A model generated the notes under the pieces. The model did not search any database, was not told the DNA's origin, and saw only the letters and a program-made list of their open reading frames with translations. Positions 47,844 to 55,853 of a DNA stretch of 64,000 nucleotides are shown piece by piece. A program made the position numbers and the translations under genes. Numbering within the stretch: position 1 is the stretch's first letter; each line of letters begins with the position of its first letter. Source of the DNA: SIG299 sp051880375 (GTDB lineage: Bacteria; Bacillota; Clostridia; Lachnospirales; Lachnospiraceae). The stretch is from positions 1-64,000 of the forward strand of contig JBJENV010000004.1 of the NCBI GenBank assembly GCA_051880375.1, written 5' to 3'.

Positions 47844-50240
47844 TTACTTTACAAAAAAACCTCGTATGAAATGTCCGATTCCGCGGAATGCATGGCCGTT
47901 CACCATTTCCGTAATCGCACAGGTCATCTCTTTGTTAATAATACCACCCGTCATTTTTGCAATGCCCCGAATCGGTATATTATAAATAAACAGCAGATTC
48001 AGATTCGGTTTTCCCTTCTTCTCGGCATGCTTCACAAGCTTTGTGAGTACGAAATAAGCAAAGCGTCCCAACCATCCCTTTGCGTAATAGAGCTGACATA
48101 AGGCATCATTTAACCCGATTTCACCGCTCCAGCCTCCGTCAGGAAGCTTCCTCCCGTAAAGTCGTTCAAATTCTGCATCCTCTACCTCTGTCACTTTCCC
48201 GCTAAAGTAGTCCGGCAGTTCTTTCCTGTCGTATCCTCCTTCCGACACGGTTCCGTGAATCATTATATCCGTTTCCAGTACCGTATCCTCTGAGCTTGCT
48301 CCTATCTCAATATGATACATGCCGCTTTCCGTTTCCCAGTTATTCGTACGGACATCAAAAAAACGGAACGCTTTATCATCCAGAGGAATGACAACTTCCT
48401 TCTCCTCGCCTGCCTTCAGAAAAACTTTCCGAAAGCCCTTCAATTCCTTAAGCGGGCGGAATACCGTATCGGATGTTGTTCCGATATAGACCTGCGTAAT
48501 CTCTGCTCCGTCACGTTCTCCCGTGTTCTTTAACCGAAAACGGACTTCCTTTGCAGTTGCTGTAAGATTACTGTATGTAAATGTAGTATAACTCAAACCA
48601 TAGCCAAATGGGAAGCTCACTTTTTGCCCAACCGAAGAATAGTAACGATACCCCACAAACAGACTTTCTCTGTATTCACTGTTGCGTTCCTTTCCCGGAT
48701 AATAAGCATAAGCAGGAGTATCCTCATAACGAAGCGGATATGTCTCGTTTAACTTTCCGGAAGGATTTACCGCTCCGGTTAATACACTGAGCATTGCCGA
48801 AGCGCCTGCCTGCCCTCCCAGATATCCATGTACAATGGCTTTTACTTTGTCCTTCCATGGCATTTCGATAGCAGAACCGGCAGATAGTACAACTACTACA
48901 TTGGAATATCTATCCGTCAAAGCATCAATTAACTCGTTTTGCGCCTGCGGCATTCGCAGGTTCGGGCGATCCATCCCTTCAGCCTCGTTAATCTCATCCA
49001 GTCCTGCAAATACCAGAACCGCATCTGCGCCTTCTGCCACCTTTACTGCATCCTCAATCAGGCCCTGATCCGGCTTTTCGTTGCGTCGATAGCCCTGTGC
49101 ATAAGCCACCATGTTCAGCCCGCTGTCAGCAATGCAGTTCAAAATACTTTCCGGCTCTTTGGTCGGATTGACAAGAGAAGAACCTGCTCCCTGATATCTC
49201 GGAGTTTTTGCAAAATCTCCGATAACCGCCACCTTTGCTGCCTGCTTTATCGGAAGAATCCGGTCCTCGTTTTTCAGAAGTACAATGCTCTGCTCCGCTG
49301 TTTTCCTTGCCAGTGCATGATGCGCCTCAACGTCAAATCCCTTATTGCCTGCATGAGCTGCTGTTTCATTTAATTGAAAAATCACATTCAGAAATTCATC
49401 CAGACGTTTGTCAAGCTCTTCCTCTGTAAGAAATCCTTTCTCAATGGCCTGTAAAATCTCCCGTTTTCCTGCTTTTCCTGTTCCCGGCATTTCTAAATGG
49501 GAGCCGTTTTTTACTCCCAGAGCATGGTCGTTGCTCGCTCCCCAGTCAGATACCACATATCCGTCAAAGCCCCATTCATCCACCAGAATTTCCTGTAACA
49601 AATGCTTATTTTCATTAGCGTAAACGCCATTCACTTCGTTATAAGAAGACATCATTGCTTTTGCTTTGCCTTCTTTTACCGCAATTTCAAAACCCGTGAG
49701 ATAAATTTCACGAAGCGTCCGCTCGTCTAACACCGAATTATTCGCCATACGCCGAAGTTCCTGACTGTTTACTGCAAAGTGCTTCGGACATGCCGCGATT
49801 CCCCGGCTTTGAATTCCCCTCACATAAGCTGCTGCCATTTTCCCCGAGAGATACGGATCCTCAGAAAAATATTCAAAATTTCGTCCGCAAAGAGGACTCC
49901 GCTTAATGTTCAGCCCGGGTCCTAAAATCACGTGAACCCCCATGGATATTGCTTCTTCCGCCAGGGCATTTCCAAGTTCCTCCGCCAGTCTCTCATCCCA
50001 GCTGTTAGCAACTGTTGCCGCTGTTGGAAAACAGGTAGCCGGCATACTGGAACCAAGTCCCAAGTGGTCCCCGGCATCCGGATTCTGTGTTCTCATTCCA
50101 TGAGGTCCATCGGACATCATGATGGACGGAATATGGTATTTAGGATAATCCACACTCTGCCAAGTGTTTTTTCCCGACATCATCCGTGCCTTTTCTTCCA
50201 ATGTCATCTGTCTGATAACAGACTCGTATTTTAAGCTCAT
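47844..50240 (-). CDS. GH3 beta-glycosidase (cytoplasmic, conventional order)
   Basis: A 798-residue enzyme without a signal peptide. The catalytic barrel (~1-310) has RNFEYFSEDPYLSGK, CPKHFAVNSQE and nucleophile D232 (GYVVSDWGASND). The alpha/beta sandwich (~335-540, EQSIVLLKNEDRILPI), the fibronectin-III-like domain (~560-670, PFGYGLSYTTF) and a ~120-residue C-terminal extension ending GFFVK follow. ATG 50240 is used because AGGAG lies 10 nt upstream; upstream in-frame starts lack a site. It leads an operon with the LytTR regulator and kinase. It probably hydrolyses imported oligosaccharides; glucoside versus xyloside preference is unknown. Confidence 0.94.
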   Translation of the reverse strand: MSLKYESVIRQMTLEEKARMMSGKNTWQSVDYPKYHIPSIMMSDGPHGMRTQNPDAGDHLGLGSSMPATCFPTAATVANSWDERLAEELGNALAEEAISMGVHVILGPGLNIKRSPLCGRNFEYFSEDPYLSGKMAAAYVRGIQSRGIAACPKHFAVNSQELRRMANNSVLDERTLREIYLTGFEIAVKEGKAKAMMSSYNEVNGVYANENKHLLQEILVDEWGFDGYVVSDWGASNDHALGVKNGSHLEMPGTGKAGKREILQAIEKGFLTEEELDKRLDEFLNVIFQLNETAAHAGNKGFDVEAHHALARKTAEQSIVLLKNEDRILPIKQAAKVAVIGDFAKTPRYQGAGSSLVNPTKEPESILNCIADSGLNMVAYAQGYRRNEKPDQGLIEDAVKVAEGADAVLVFAGLDEINEAEGMDRPNLRMPQAQNELIDALTDRYSNVVVVLSAGSAIEMPWKDKVKAIVHGYLGGQAGASAMLSVLTGAVNPSGKLNETYPLRYEDTPAYAYYPGKERNSEYRESLFVGYRYYSSVGQKVSFPFGYGLSYTTFTYSNLTATAKEVRFRLKNTGERDGAEITQVYIGTTSDTVFRPLKELKGFRKVFLKAGEEKEVVIPLDDKAFRFFDVRTNNWETESGMYHIEIGASSEDTVLETDIMIHGTVSEGGYDRKELPDYFSGKVTEVEDAEFERLYGRKLPDGGWSGEIGLNDALCQLYYAKGWLGRFAYFVLTKLVKHAEKKGKPNLNLLFIYNIPIRGIAKMTGGIINKEMTCAITEMVNGHAFRGIGHFIRGFFVK

Positions 50241-50261
50241 GTACACCCTGCTCCTCTCCAT

Positions 50262-50345
50262 TGTATCTCTATAGATACATTGTAGCAGATAAAAACACGG
50301 TTTCGCTTTTTTTTCGCAAAAGGTCGCTTTTTTTACATAAATGGT
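50262..50345 (-). promoter_or_regulatory. GH3-regulator-kinase operon promoter with LytTR-type repeats
   Basis: On the minus strand two repeats with a 21-bp period, ACCATTTATGTA (50345-50334) and ACCTTTTGCGAA (50324-50313), are followed after 28 bp by the -10 TACAAT (50284-50279). No consensus -35 is present, as in activator-dependent promoters. The palindrome TGTATCT-ctat-AGATACA (50262-50279) covers the inferred start site. Confidence 0.65.
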
Positions 50346-50350
50346 AGTAA

Positions 50351-50382
50351 CGAAAAAAGGGTGCCGCACACGCGACACCCTA
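50351..50382 (-). terminator. intrinsic terminator downstream of the motif array and ncRNA
   Basis: On the minus strand GGGTGTCGC pairs with GCGGCACCC (one mismatch) around a 4-nt loop and is followed by six T. It ends a leftward transcript arriving from the 6S-like RNA and motif array, about 365 nt after the promoter at 50726. Confidence 0.85.
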
Positions 50383-50386
50383 TGTA

Positions 50387-50501
50387 TCTTTTGTTGCTTA
50401 CATCATATCCTTTGTATGCTGCAACACATCCTCTTTCGTGAAAGCTATCGTTTGTAAGCGTCATCTTTTGTCATGCCGTCTTTTGCAGATGCCCTCTTTT
50501 G
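50387..50501 (-). repeat. array of seven CAAAAGA-like motifs
   Basis: The + strand carries TCTTTTG or one-base variants at 50387, 50408, 50432, 50448, 50464, 50479 and 50495. The last five start 15-16 bp apart, the others 21-24. In a leftward RNA they read CAAAAGA, CGAAAGA or CAAACGA separated by 8-17 variable bases. No open reading frame with a ribosome site covers them. Short flanking complementarity (CATA/TATG, TGTTGC/GCAACA) could expose some motifs in loops. The function is unknown. Confidence 0.6.
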
Positions 50502-50519
50502 TTCTTATCCCAAAATGCC

Positions 50520-50700
50520 GTTTCTTGTATTTTGACTCCTAGCCAAGCTAGGTGGGTAACCTCAGATAAGCTTCTGAAGTCCACGCGGGTACTCACGGAA
50601 CAAGCCGTGCCGGAGGCATGTCATCCACTTATGAATATTGGAATCCCTTTTAAAGTAATGTAGGTTCAAAATAACAAGAGTGTCGTACACCCTAGGATGA
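50520..50700 (-). ncRNA. structured small RNA, probably 6S RNA
   Basis: On the minus strand CTTGTTATTTTGA (50678-50666) pairs with TCAAAATACAAG (50535-50524) as a 12-bp closing stem with one bulge. Inside are an open region, the 3' hairpin CCTAGC-TTG-GCTAGG preceded by ACCCA, and an irregular apical stem with CACGG-CTTGTT-CCGTG and CTTCAGA/TCTGAGG. A closing stem, central bubble with a small 3' hairpin and a long apical arm is the 6S RNA plan, which mimics an open promoter to bind RNA polymerase. A sigma-A-like promoter lies just upstream and no ORF fits. Identification rests on shape and remembered motifs, so another clostridial RNA remains possible. Confidence 0.55.
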
Positions 50701-50725
50701 GATTTCTTTCTTAAATTATGATTCT

Positions 50726-50754
50726 ATTTTACTATAGGTTATGACATTTTTCAA
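50726..50754 (-). promoter_or_regulatory. promoter of the small RNA
   Basis: On the minus strand TTGAAA (50754-50749), 17 bp, TAAAAT (50731-50726). Both hexamers match 5/6. The -35 overlaps the stop codon of the upstream histidine kinase gene. Confidence 0.7.
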
Positions 50755-52226
50755 GCATTTAATTCTTCCAATATCGGGAAGGTAAAAACAAAATTCGTTC
50801 CCTCGCCGACCTTACTGTCGACTCGAATCGTTCCGTCATGCTTTAAACAAATCTGTCTTGCAATGGCAAGTCCGAGTCCGGAGCCTTTCGCATTCTGACG
50901 CAGCTTTGACTTATAAAATTTATCAAAAATGTTCGGAAGCTCTTCCTCCGAAATACCGACGCCCTCATCCCGGATGGAAATCTCCACCGTTTCTTCCTTC
51001 TTTTCCACCGTAATATAAATACTGGAATGCTCTTTGGAAAACTTAATCGCATTGTCAATAATAACAAGGAACATCTGACGCAGCCGTACATAATCCGCCA
51101 GAATAATACACGGTTTTAACGGCAGCTTCATCACGATTTCAATCTGCTTTTCATCTGCCATTGTTTTCGCAGTACGCGTGAGATCCTTAAAAATCTGCAT
51201 CAGGTTGACCGGCTCCTTTTCTACGATAAAGTCCGGATTCTGCAACTTGGAAAGAAGAAGCAGGTCTCCCACCAGCCGCTCCATACTCTGGCATTCATTT
51301 AACATCCGTGCATAGTACTGCCGCACCTTTTCCTCGTCCGTTACCACACCATCCACCAGCGATTCCGTATAAGCACGCACAACTGTAATCGGTGTCCGCA
51401 GTTCATGAGAAACATTTGCAAAAAAGTCCAGCCGCATCTGCTCCATGTTCTTGCGTTCCACTTCATTTTCTGCCAGCTTATCGGCCAGAAAATCCATGGT
51501 CGCCGCAAGCTCACCGATTTCATCCTTCTGTCCGATTTCGGTTTTTGCCTGATAATCGCCGGAAGCAAGCTTCAGCGCTGTAGAGCGCATCACCTCTATC
51601 GGTCGTGTCAGCCATCTGGTTAAAGGAATCGCAACCGCAAATGCAATGACCAGTGCTACCATGCCACTGATTAAAATCATGGACCAGCTGCTGTTTACGA
51701 CCTCCTTCTGCGTTTCCACCGGCGAATTTAGCAGGATGGCACCGGCCACCTCACCGTTGATGCCCTGTACCGGTACGCCGACTGTAATGACAGTGCATTC
51801 ATGATATTCACTGAAGCTGGTGCGCACCTCCACCCTGTTTTCAAAGGCTTTTTGCGCAATTTCCACATAATCGCCGGAAAGCGAGGAAACTTCCAGTCCG
51901 ATTGCCATATCACTTCCTAACGGGTTCTTTGCATCCGGATTTGCAACCGACCAGATTTCCGTTCCTTCCAGCTCCTTTAAGTAAATCAGATAGTTCAGCC
52001 ATTCGGTAGGATTTTTATCCGCAAAGTATTTGGAACAACGATATGCAGCACTTTCTGCCTTCGCTGTCAGCTGCCGTTCATAATCTTCTACGGTGGCGCT
52101 TTCATACATCCGCATGTAAAGCACACCAAGCAATACGGCAAACACACTGATTACCACTGCGAAGCAGATATACATTTTCACAAATAAACGATTGCTTTTA
52201 CTGCCTGTCTGCTCCATATCAGCCAT
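50751..52226 (-). CDS. HAMP-containing sensor histidine kinase
   Basis: A 491-residue kinase with two membrane segments (~12-35 and ~175-200) around a ~140-residue extracellular sensor. A HAMP domain (~200-255, LTRPIEVMRSTALKLASGDY) is followed by the phosphoacceptor FFANVSHELRTPITVV, N box FLVIIDNAIKFS, and G boxes DEGVGISEEELPNIF and GSGLGLAIAR. Start ATG 52226 follows GAGG and overlaps the regulator stop by 8 bp; a TTG at 52241 is an alternative. It pairs with the OmpR-type regulator upstream. The signal is unknown. Confidence 0.93.
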   Translation of the reverse strand: MADMEQTGSKSNRLFVKMYICFAVVISVFAVLLGVLYMRMYESATVEDYERQLTAKAESAAYRCSKYFADKNPTEWLNYLIYLKELEGTEIWSVANPDAKNPLGSDMAIGLEVSSLSGDYVEIAQKAFENRVEVRTSFSEYHECTVITVGVPVQGINGEVAGAILLNSPVETQKEVVNSSWSMILISGMVALVIAFAVAIPLTRWLTRPIEVMRSTALKLASGDYQAKTEIGQKDEIGELAATMDFLADKLAENEVERKNMEQMRLDFFANVSHELRTPITVVRAYTESLVDGVVTDEEKVRQYYARMLNECQSMERLVGDLLLLSKLQNPDFIVEKEPVNLMQIFKDLTRTAKTMADEKQIEIVMKLPLKPCIILADYVRLRQMFLVIIDNAIKFSKEHSSIYITVEKKEETVEISIRDEGVGISEEELPNIFDKFYKSKLRQNAKGSGLGLAIARQICLKHDGTIRVDSKVGEGTNFVFTFPILEELNA

Positions 52227-52917
52227 GTTCCTCGATTTCAAATTTATAACCGACTCCCCAGATTGTCTTTATGCTCCATTGAGGATGTTCTGCCTTATCC
52301 AGCTTTGCTCTGAGACGCTTAATATGGGAATCGACGGTTCTTGGATCTCCGTAATAGTCGTACCCCCACAGACTGTCAAGCAGGTTATCTCTGGTAAACA
52401 CCTTGTTTGGATTGCTTGCCAACGTCCACATCGTTTCGATTTCCTTTTTAGTCAGTGCCATCCGTGTGCCTCCGATGCTCAAGGTATACTCCTCCAGATT
52501 GATTTCCAGATTTCCTACCGTCAATATATTTGCGTTTGCTTCTTTCTCATTTTTTGTCATGCGGCGCAGTACGGCACGTACTCTGGCCATTACCTCGCTC
52601 GGGCTGAACGGTTTGACGATATAGTCGTCCGCCCCGATGTCGAGTCCCATAATTTTTTCAAAATCTTCTCCGCGCGCCGTGACCAGAATCACCGGCACAT
52701 CGGACTTTGCACGAATTTTCCGGCATACCTCGTAGCCATCCTCCTTCGGCATCATAACGTCCAGCAGCACAACCACCGGATGATACTGATGAAACAGGCG
52801 GATTGCCTCTTCACCGTCTGCGGCAACAACCGGTTCAAACCCTTCTTTTTTTGCATATACCGCTAACACATCCGTGATGTCCGGATTGTCATCGGCTATT
52901 AATATATACTGCTGCAT
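52219..52917 (-). CDS. OmpR/PhoB-family response regulator
   Basis: A 232-residue regulator: receiver (~1-120; acidic pocket IADDNPD, phospho-aspartate in VVLLDVMMPKEDG, K in DDYIVKPFSPSE) and winged-helix effector (~130-230; LTKKEIETMWTLASNPNKVF, RTVDSHIKRLRAKLD, IKTIWGVGYKF). AGGAGGGG precedes the ATG. It is divergent to the Ig-like secreted protein, whose upstream region has two TGACA boxes 11 bp apart, a spacing typical of OmpR-type direct-repeat sites. Confidence 0.95.
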   Translation of the reverse strand: MQQYILIADDNPDITDVLAVYAKKEGFEPVVAADGEEAIRLFHQYHPVVVLLDVMMPKEDGYEVCRKIRAKSDVPVILVTARGEDFEKIMGLDIGADDYIVKPFSPSEVMARVRAVLRRMTKNEKEANANILTVGNLEINLEEYTLSIGGTRMALTKKEIETMWTLASNPNKVFTRDNLLDSLWGYDYYGDPRTVDSHIKRLRAKLDKAEHPQWSIKTIWGVGYKFEIEEHG

Positions 52918-53033
52918 GGTACCCCTCCTGTCTTCCTGTACTTCTTAAAATAAGTATAAAACAACGCTAACAATAACTCAAGGTAAAAATACAGGAAAAA
53001 TTTTTTTTATTTTCTTACGATTTTTTTACAAAC

Positions 53034-53049
53034 TGACACGGAAGTGACA
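53034..53049 (+). promoter_or_regulatory. candidate response-regulator direct repeat
   Basis: TGACA at 53034-53038 and again at 53045-53049, an 11-bp period, in the AT-rich region between the OmpR-type regulator gene and the Ig-like gene. TATACT near 53061-53066 could be the -10 of the Ig-like gene. Confidence 0.35.
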
Positions 53050-53112
53050 AATATGGGTAGTATACTGGCTTCAGGATGTGACGCAAGGATTTACAGGTTA
53101 GGAGGAAAAGCC

Positions 53113-53910
53113 ATGAGGCTGAATGCTTATCTCAAACGGTTGATTACCCTTGGCCTAATTCTTATTCTTGCAATTGCTCTTCCACTGCCGGGCGCTGTTA
53201 CCCAGGCAAGGGCAGAGGAAACTGCAGAAGTAAAATTGAATGTAAACTCTCAGGCTATCGTAAAAGGAAAAACTTTTTCCCTTTGCGTATATAATCTGTG
53301 TGAAGGACAGACGGTTTCCTTCCGGTCTTCCGCTCCGGAAATTGCTTCCGTGAACGAAGTCGGTCTTGTGACCGCAAATGCGATCGGTACAGCAACCATT
53401 GCTGTTACTGTATCAAGCGGTACAGAAATCGTGGCAGTTCTTCCGTGTGAAATTACGGTTGGACCTCCTGCTATCAGCGTTCAGTTCTCCAGGTTGGAAC
53501 TGAACATGGTAATCGGACAAAAATTGACGCTCGAGCGTATTATCCAGCCGTTAAACACAGTGGAAAATGCCAAGTTTTCAAGCTATGACGCAAAGATTGC
53601 CAGCGTAAGTGCCGGCGGACGCGTTACCGCAAAATCCGAAGGTTCCACGTACATATTTGCACAGATTAATAATGGTCGCTTTGCAGTATGCAAAGTATAT
53701 GTCTATGCTGATGAGTCTCTCCTTCCGGCAGAAGCTTCAGAAGAGGCCGATACGGATGAGGAACTTTCAGAAGAGGCATTAGAGGAAAGAATTACCGACC
53801 CTGTGTTAAAAAACACAGGAGTTGACTTCGAAACATTCTTAAAGAATTTGAATGCCGCAGGTAAGAATACCGAAAGTACCGACAACGGTGCGGACGAAAC
53901 GACTAACTAA
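53113..53910 (+). CDS. secreted protein with bacterial Ig-like (Big2) repeats
   Basis: A 265-residue exported protein. The start ATG 53113 follows AGGAGG with 7 nt spacing; upstream in-frame codons add no sense. The signal peptide has a basic start, a long hydrophobic stretch and cleavage near ARA-EET. Residues ~35-120 and ~125-205 are two Big2-type domains (KGKTFSLCVYNL, VNEVGLVTANAIGTATIAVT; LNMVIGQKLTLERII, VSAGGRVTAKSEGSTYIFA). An acidic tail (~212-265) lacks an anchor motif. The divergent two-component system probably controls it. Adhesion or wall-associated roles are typical of such folds. Confidence 0.85.
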   Translation: MRLNAYLKRLITLGLILILAIALPLPGAVTQARAEETAEVKLNVNSQAIVKGKTFSLCVYNLCEGQTVSFRSSAPEIASVNEVGLVTANAIGTATIAVTVSSGTEIVAVLPCEITVGPPAISVQFSRLELNMVIGQKLTLERIIQPLNTVENAKFSSYDAKIASVSAGGRVTAKSEGSTYIFAQINNGRFAVCKVYVYADESLLPAEASEEADTDEELSEEALEERITDPVLKNTGVDFETFLKNLNAAGKNTESTDNGADETTN

Positions 53911-53922
53911 TCTTAGCGCAAG

Positions 53923-53980
53923 AAAGAGGGCGTTCCGGACTATGATATGAACCAGCATAGTTCGGACACCCTCTTTTTTT
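53923..53980. terminator. terminator after the Ig-like gene
   Basis: AAAGAGGGCGTTCCGGACTATG pairs with CATAGTTCGGACACCCTCTTT (two mismatches) around an 11-nt loop, followed by seven T on the + strand. The minus strand also ends in CTTTCTT, so it may serve dapB as well. Confidence 0.9.
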
Positions 53981-54051
53981 ACTTATCGGAAGTTTTCATT
54001 TTTAGAAGGCAGATCAACGTCAGGCAATGTCTCACGGTTCTGCAGCCTTTC

Positions 54052-54810
54052 TTACAGTGCAATCACATCTTTCATGTCGTACATACCGGCACTCCGTCCG
54101 TTTAAGAACTTTGCTGCGGAAACAGCGCCCTTTCCAAAGATTGCTTTGGAGTATGCGGTGTGTTTCAATTCCACAACCTCATCTGCTCCTGCGAATAAAA
54201 TCTCATGCTCTCCTACAATCGTACCGCCGCGCACCGCGCTGATACCGATTTCCTTCTTTGCTCTCTTTTCGCGTTTCTGAGAGCGGTCATACTGATAAGC
54301 ATATTCGTTATGAAGGACCTCATTGATGGCATCTGCAAATGCAAGTGCCGTACCGGACGGAGCATCCACCTTCTGGTTGTGATGCTTTTCAATGATTTCA
54401 ATATCAAAATCGGCAGCTGCAAGTACCTGCGTTGCGGCCTGCACAAGCTTCATCAGCAGATTGACGCCAAGTGACATATTGGCAGAGCGAAGAATGGCAA
54501 GCTCTGTCGATGCCTTCTTAATTTCTGTCAGCTGTTCTTCGCTGTAGCCGGTCGTACAAAGTACAAGCGGAAGCCTCCTTTTCTTTGCCTCCGTCAGAAT
54601 GTCCGTAAGTGCAGCCGGTGCCGAAAAATCAATAAGCGCATCTGCCTCTACCGGGCATTCTGCAAGACTTTTGTACACCGGATAAGAGTCTAACTGCTCT
54701 CCCGAAATATCAATGCCTGCTACGATTTCCGCTGCAGCATCTTCTTTTACAAGGCTGCTGATGACGCGGCCCATTTTGCCGTTGCAGCCATACATAATAA
54801 TTCTCGTCAT
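54052..54810 (-). CDS. dapB: 4-hydroxy-tetrahydrodipicolinate reductase
   Basis: A 252-residue enzyme that reduces the dapA product with NAD(P)H in lysine and diaminopimelate synthesis. The Rossmann motif is YGCNGKMGRVISSL (residues 7-20). The active-site HHNQKVDAPSGTA segment carries the catalytic histidine pair and lysine, and FLNGRSAGMYDMKDV closes the protein. Length is normal. Its ATG follows the dapA stop with one base between, so the two are coupled. The product also feeds dipicolinate for spores. Confidence 0.96.
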   Translation of the reverse strand: MTRIIMYGCNGKMGRVISSLVKEDAAAEIVAGIDISGEQLDSYPVYKSLAECPVEADALIDFSAPAALTDILTEAKKRRLPLVLCTTGYSEEQLTEIKKASTELAILRSANMSLGVNLLMKLVQAATQVLAAADFDIEIIEKHHNQKVDAPSGTALAFADAINEVLHNEYAYQYDRSQKREKRAKKEIGISAVRGGTIVGEHEILFAGADEVVELKHTAYSKAIFGKGAVSAAKFLNGRSAGMYDMKDVIAL

Positions 54811-54811
54811 A

Positions 54812-55696
54812 CTAAATCAAACCTACCTTCTGCATTTCCTCATAAAGCACCTTTGCATGCTCCGGCTCCATTTCGGTAAGAGGCATTCTTAACGGTCCTA
54901 CCTCCATACCCATGAAGTTTAATGCCTTCTTTGCCGGAATCGGATTCACTTCGGAAAACAGAGCGCGTACCAACGGCAGATACTTCATCTGAAGCTCTAA
55001 GCTGCCCTGAACATCTCCTGCCAGATACTTTGCTACGATGTCGTGTGTTTCTCTCGGCACTAAATTAGACAATACGGAAATCACACCCTTTGCTCCGATG
55101 GACATCATCGGAGTAATCAGCCCGTCCTCACCGGAGTAAATATCGATATCGCCCTGGCACAGCTCCAGTGTTTCGAGCGTCTGCGGAAGATTTCCGGTCG
55201 CATCCTTCATGCCGATGATATTGTCATATTCCTTAACAAGCGTTGCCGCAGTAGCCGGAAGGATGTTGCAGCCGGTTCTGCCCGGGATATTATAAAGAAT
55301 AATCGGAAAATCCACCGACTTTGCGACGGCACCAAAGTGTGCGATTAAGCCCTTCTGCGTTGCCTTATTATAGTATGGGGTAACCAAAAGCGCTGCATCC
55401 GCACCCGCTGCCTGCGCTTCCTTAGTCAGGTAGATTGCAGTTTCCGTACAGTTAGAGCCTGTTCCTGCAACAACAGGAATTCTGCCCGCAGTCTTCTTCA
55501 CCGCATAGCGGATGCACTCCACATGTTCTTCGTGGGACAACGTGGAAGCCTCTCCCGTTGTTCCTACAATAACGATACTGTCCGTTCCGTTATTTACCTG
55601 AAAATCAATCAATTCACCGAGTTTATCATAGTTCACCTCACCGTTCTGATGAAACGGTGTTACAATTGCAACTCCTGCACCTGTAAATACTGCCAT
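54812..55696 (-). CDS. dapA: 4-hydroxy-tetrahydrodipicolinate synthase
   Basis: A 294-residue aldolase joining pyruvate and aspartate semialdehyde. Visible signatures are GTTGEASTLSHEEH, the tyrosine in LYNIPGRTG and the Schiff-base lysine in IIGMKDATGN. Of several in-frame ATG codons the one at 55696 (MAVFTGAGVAIVTPF) is chosen because AGGAAGG lies 6 nt upstream and homologues begin there. The promoter is at 55744-55773. It is the first gene of a dapA-dapB operon; other lysine genes are not in this window. Confidence 0.96.
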   Translation of the reverse strand: MAVFTGAGVAIVTPFHQNGEVNYDKLGELIDFQVNNGTDSIVIVGTTGEASTLSHEEHVECIRYAVKKTAGRIPVVAGTGSNCTETAIYLTKEAQAAGADAALLVTPYYNKATQKGLIAHFGAVAKSVDFPIILYNIPGRTGCNILPATAATLVKEYDNIIGMKDATGNLPQTLETLELCQGDIDIYSGEDGLITPMMSIGAKGVISVLSNLVPRETHDIVAKYLAGDVQGSLELQMKYLPLVRALFSEVNPIPAKKALNFMGMEVGPLRMPLTEMEPEHAKVLYEEMQKVGLI

Positions 55697-55743
55697 AGCC
55701 ATCCTTCCTCTCTCCATTGCGGAAATCCATATCATATCGCGTT

Positions 55744-55773
55744 ATTGTATCATTTACATAACTTTCTTGTCAA
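55744..55773 (-). promoter_or_regulatory. sigma-A promoter of dapA-dapB
   Basis: On the minus strand a perfect TTGACA (55773-55768), 18-bp spacer, TACAAT (55749-55744), 48 bp before the dapA start. No lysine riboswitch fits the short leader. Confidence 0.82.
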
Positions 55774-55780
55774 CTACATT

Positions 55781-55852
55781 ATAAGACCGGGCGGCTTCCT
55801 TCGCAAGAGTGTTTTGTGCGCTTCCGCCCGCAAAAAGTGCTGTCCGTCTTAT
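55781..55852. repeat. nested inverted repeat between the ABC exporter and dapA
   Basis: ATAAGAC (55781-55787) pairs with GTCTTAT (55846-55852), and inside it GGGCGG (55789-55794) with CCGCCC (55824-55829). It directly follows the exporter stop codon and could act as its terminator or 3' stabiliser, but no T-run follows. Confidence 0.4.
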
Positions 55853-55853
55853 G

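Noticed and set aside
50387..50501. Motif array as CRISPR or coding minisatellite
   Set aside because: Units are too short and degenerate, spacers are 8-17 bp, and no ribosome site plus open frame covers the array.
55697..55743. Lysine riboswitch in the dapA leader
   Set aside because: Only about 40 nt lie between the promoter and the start codon, far too short for the L-box.
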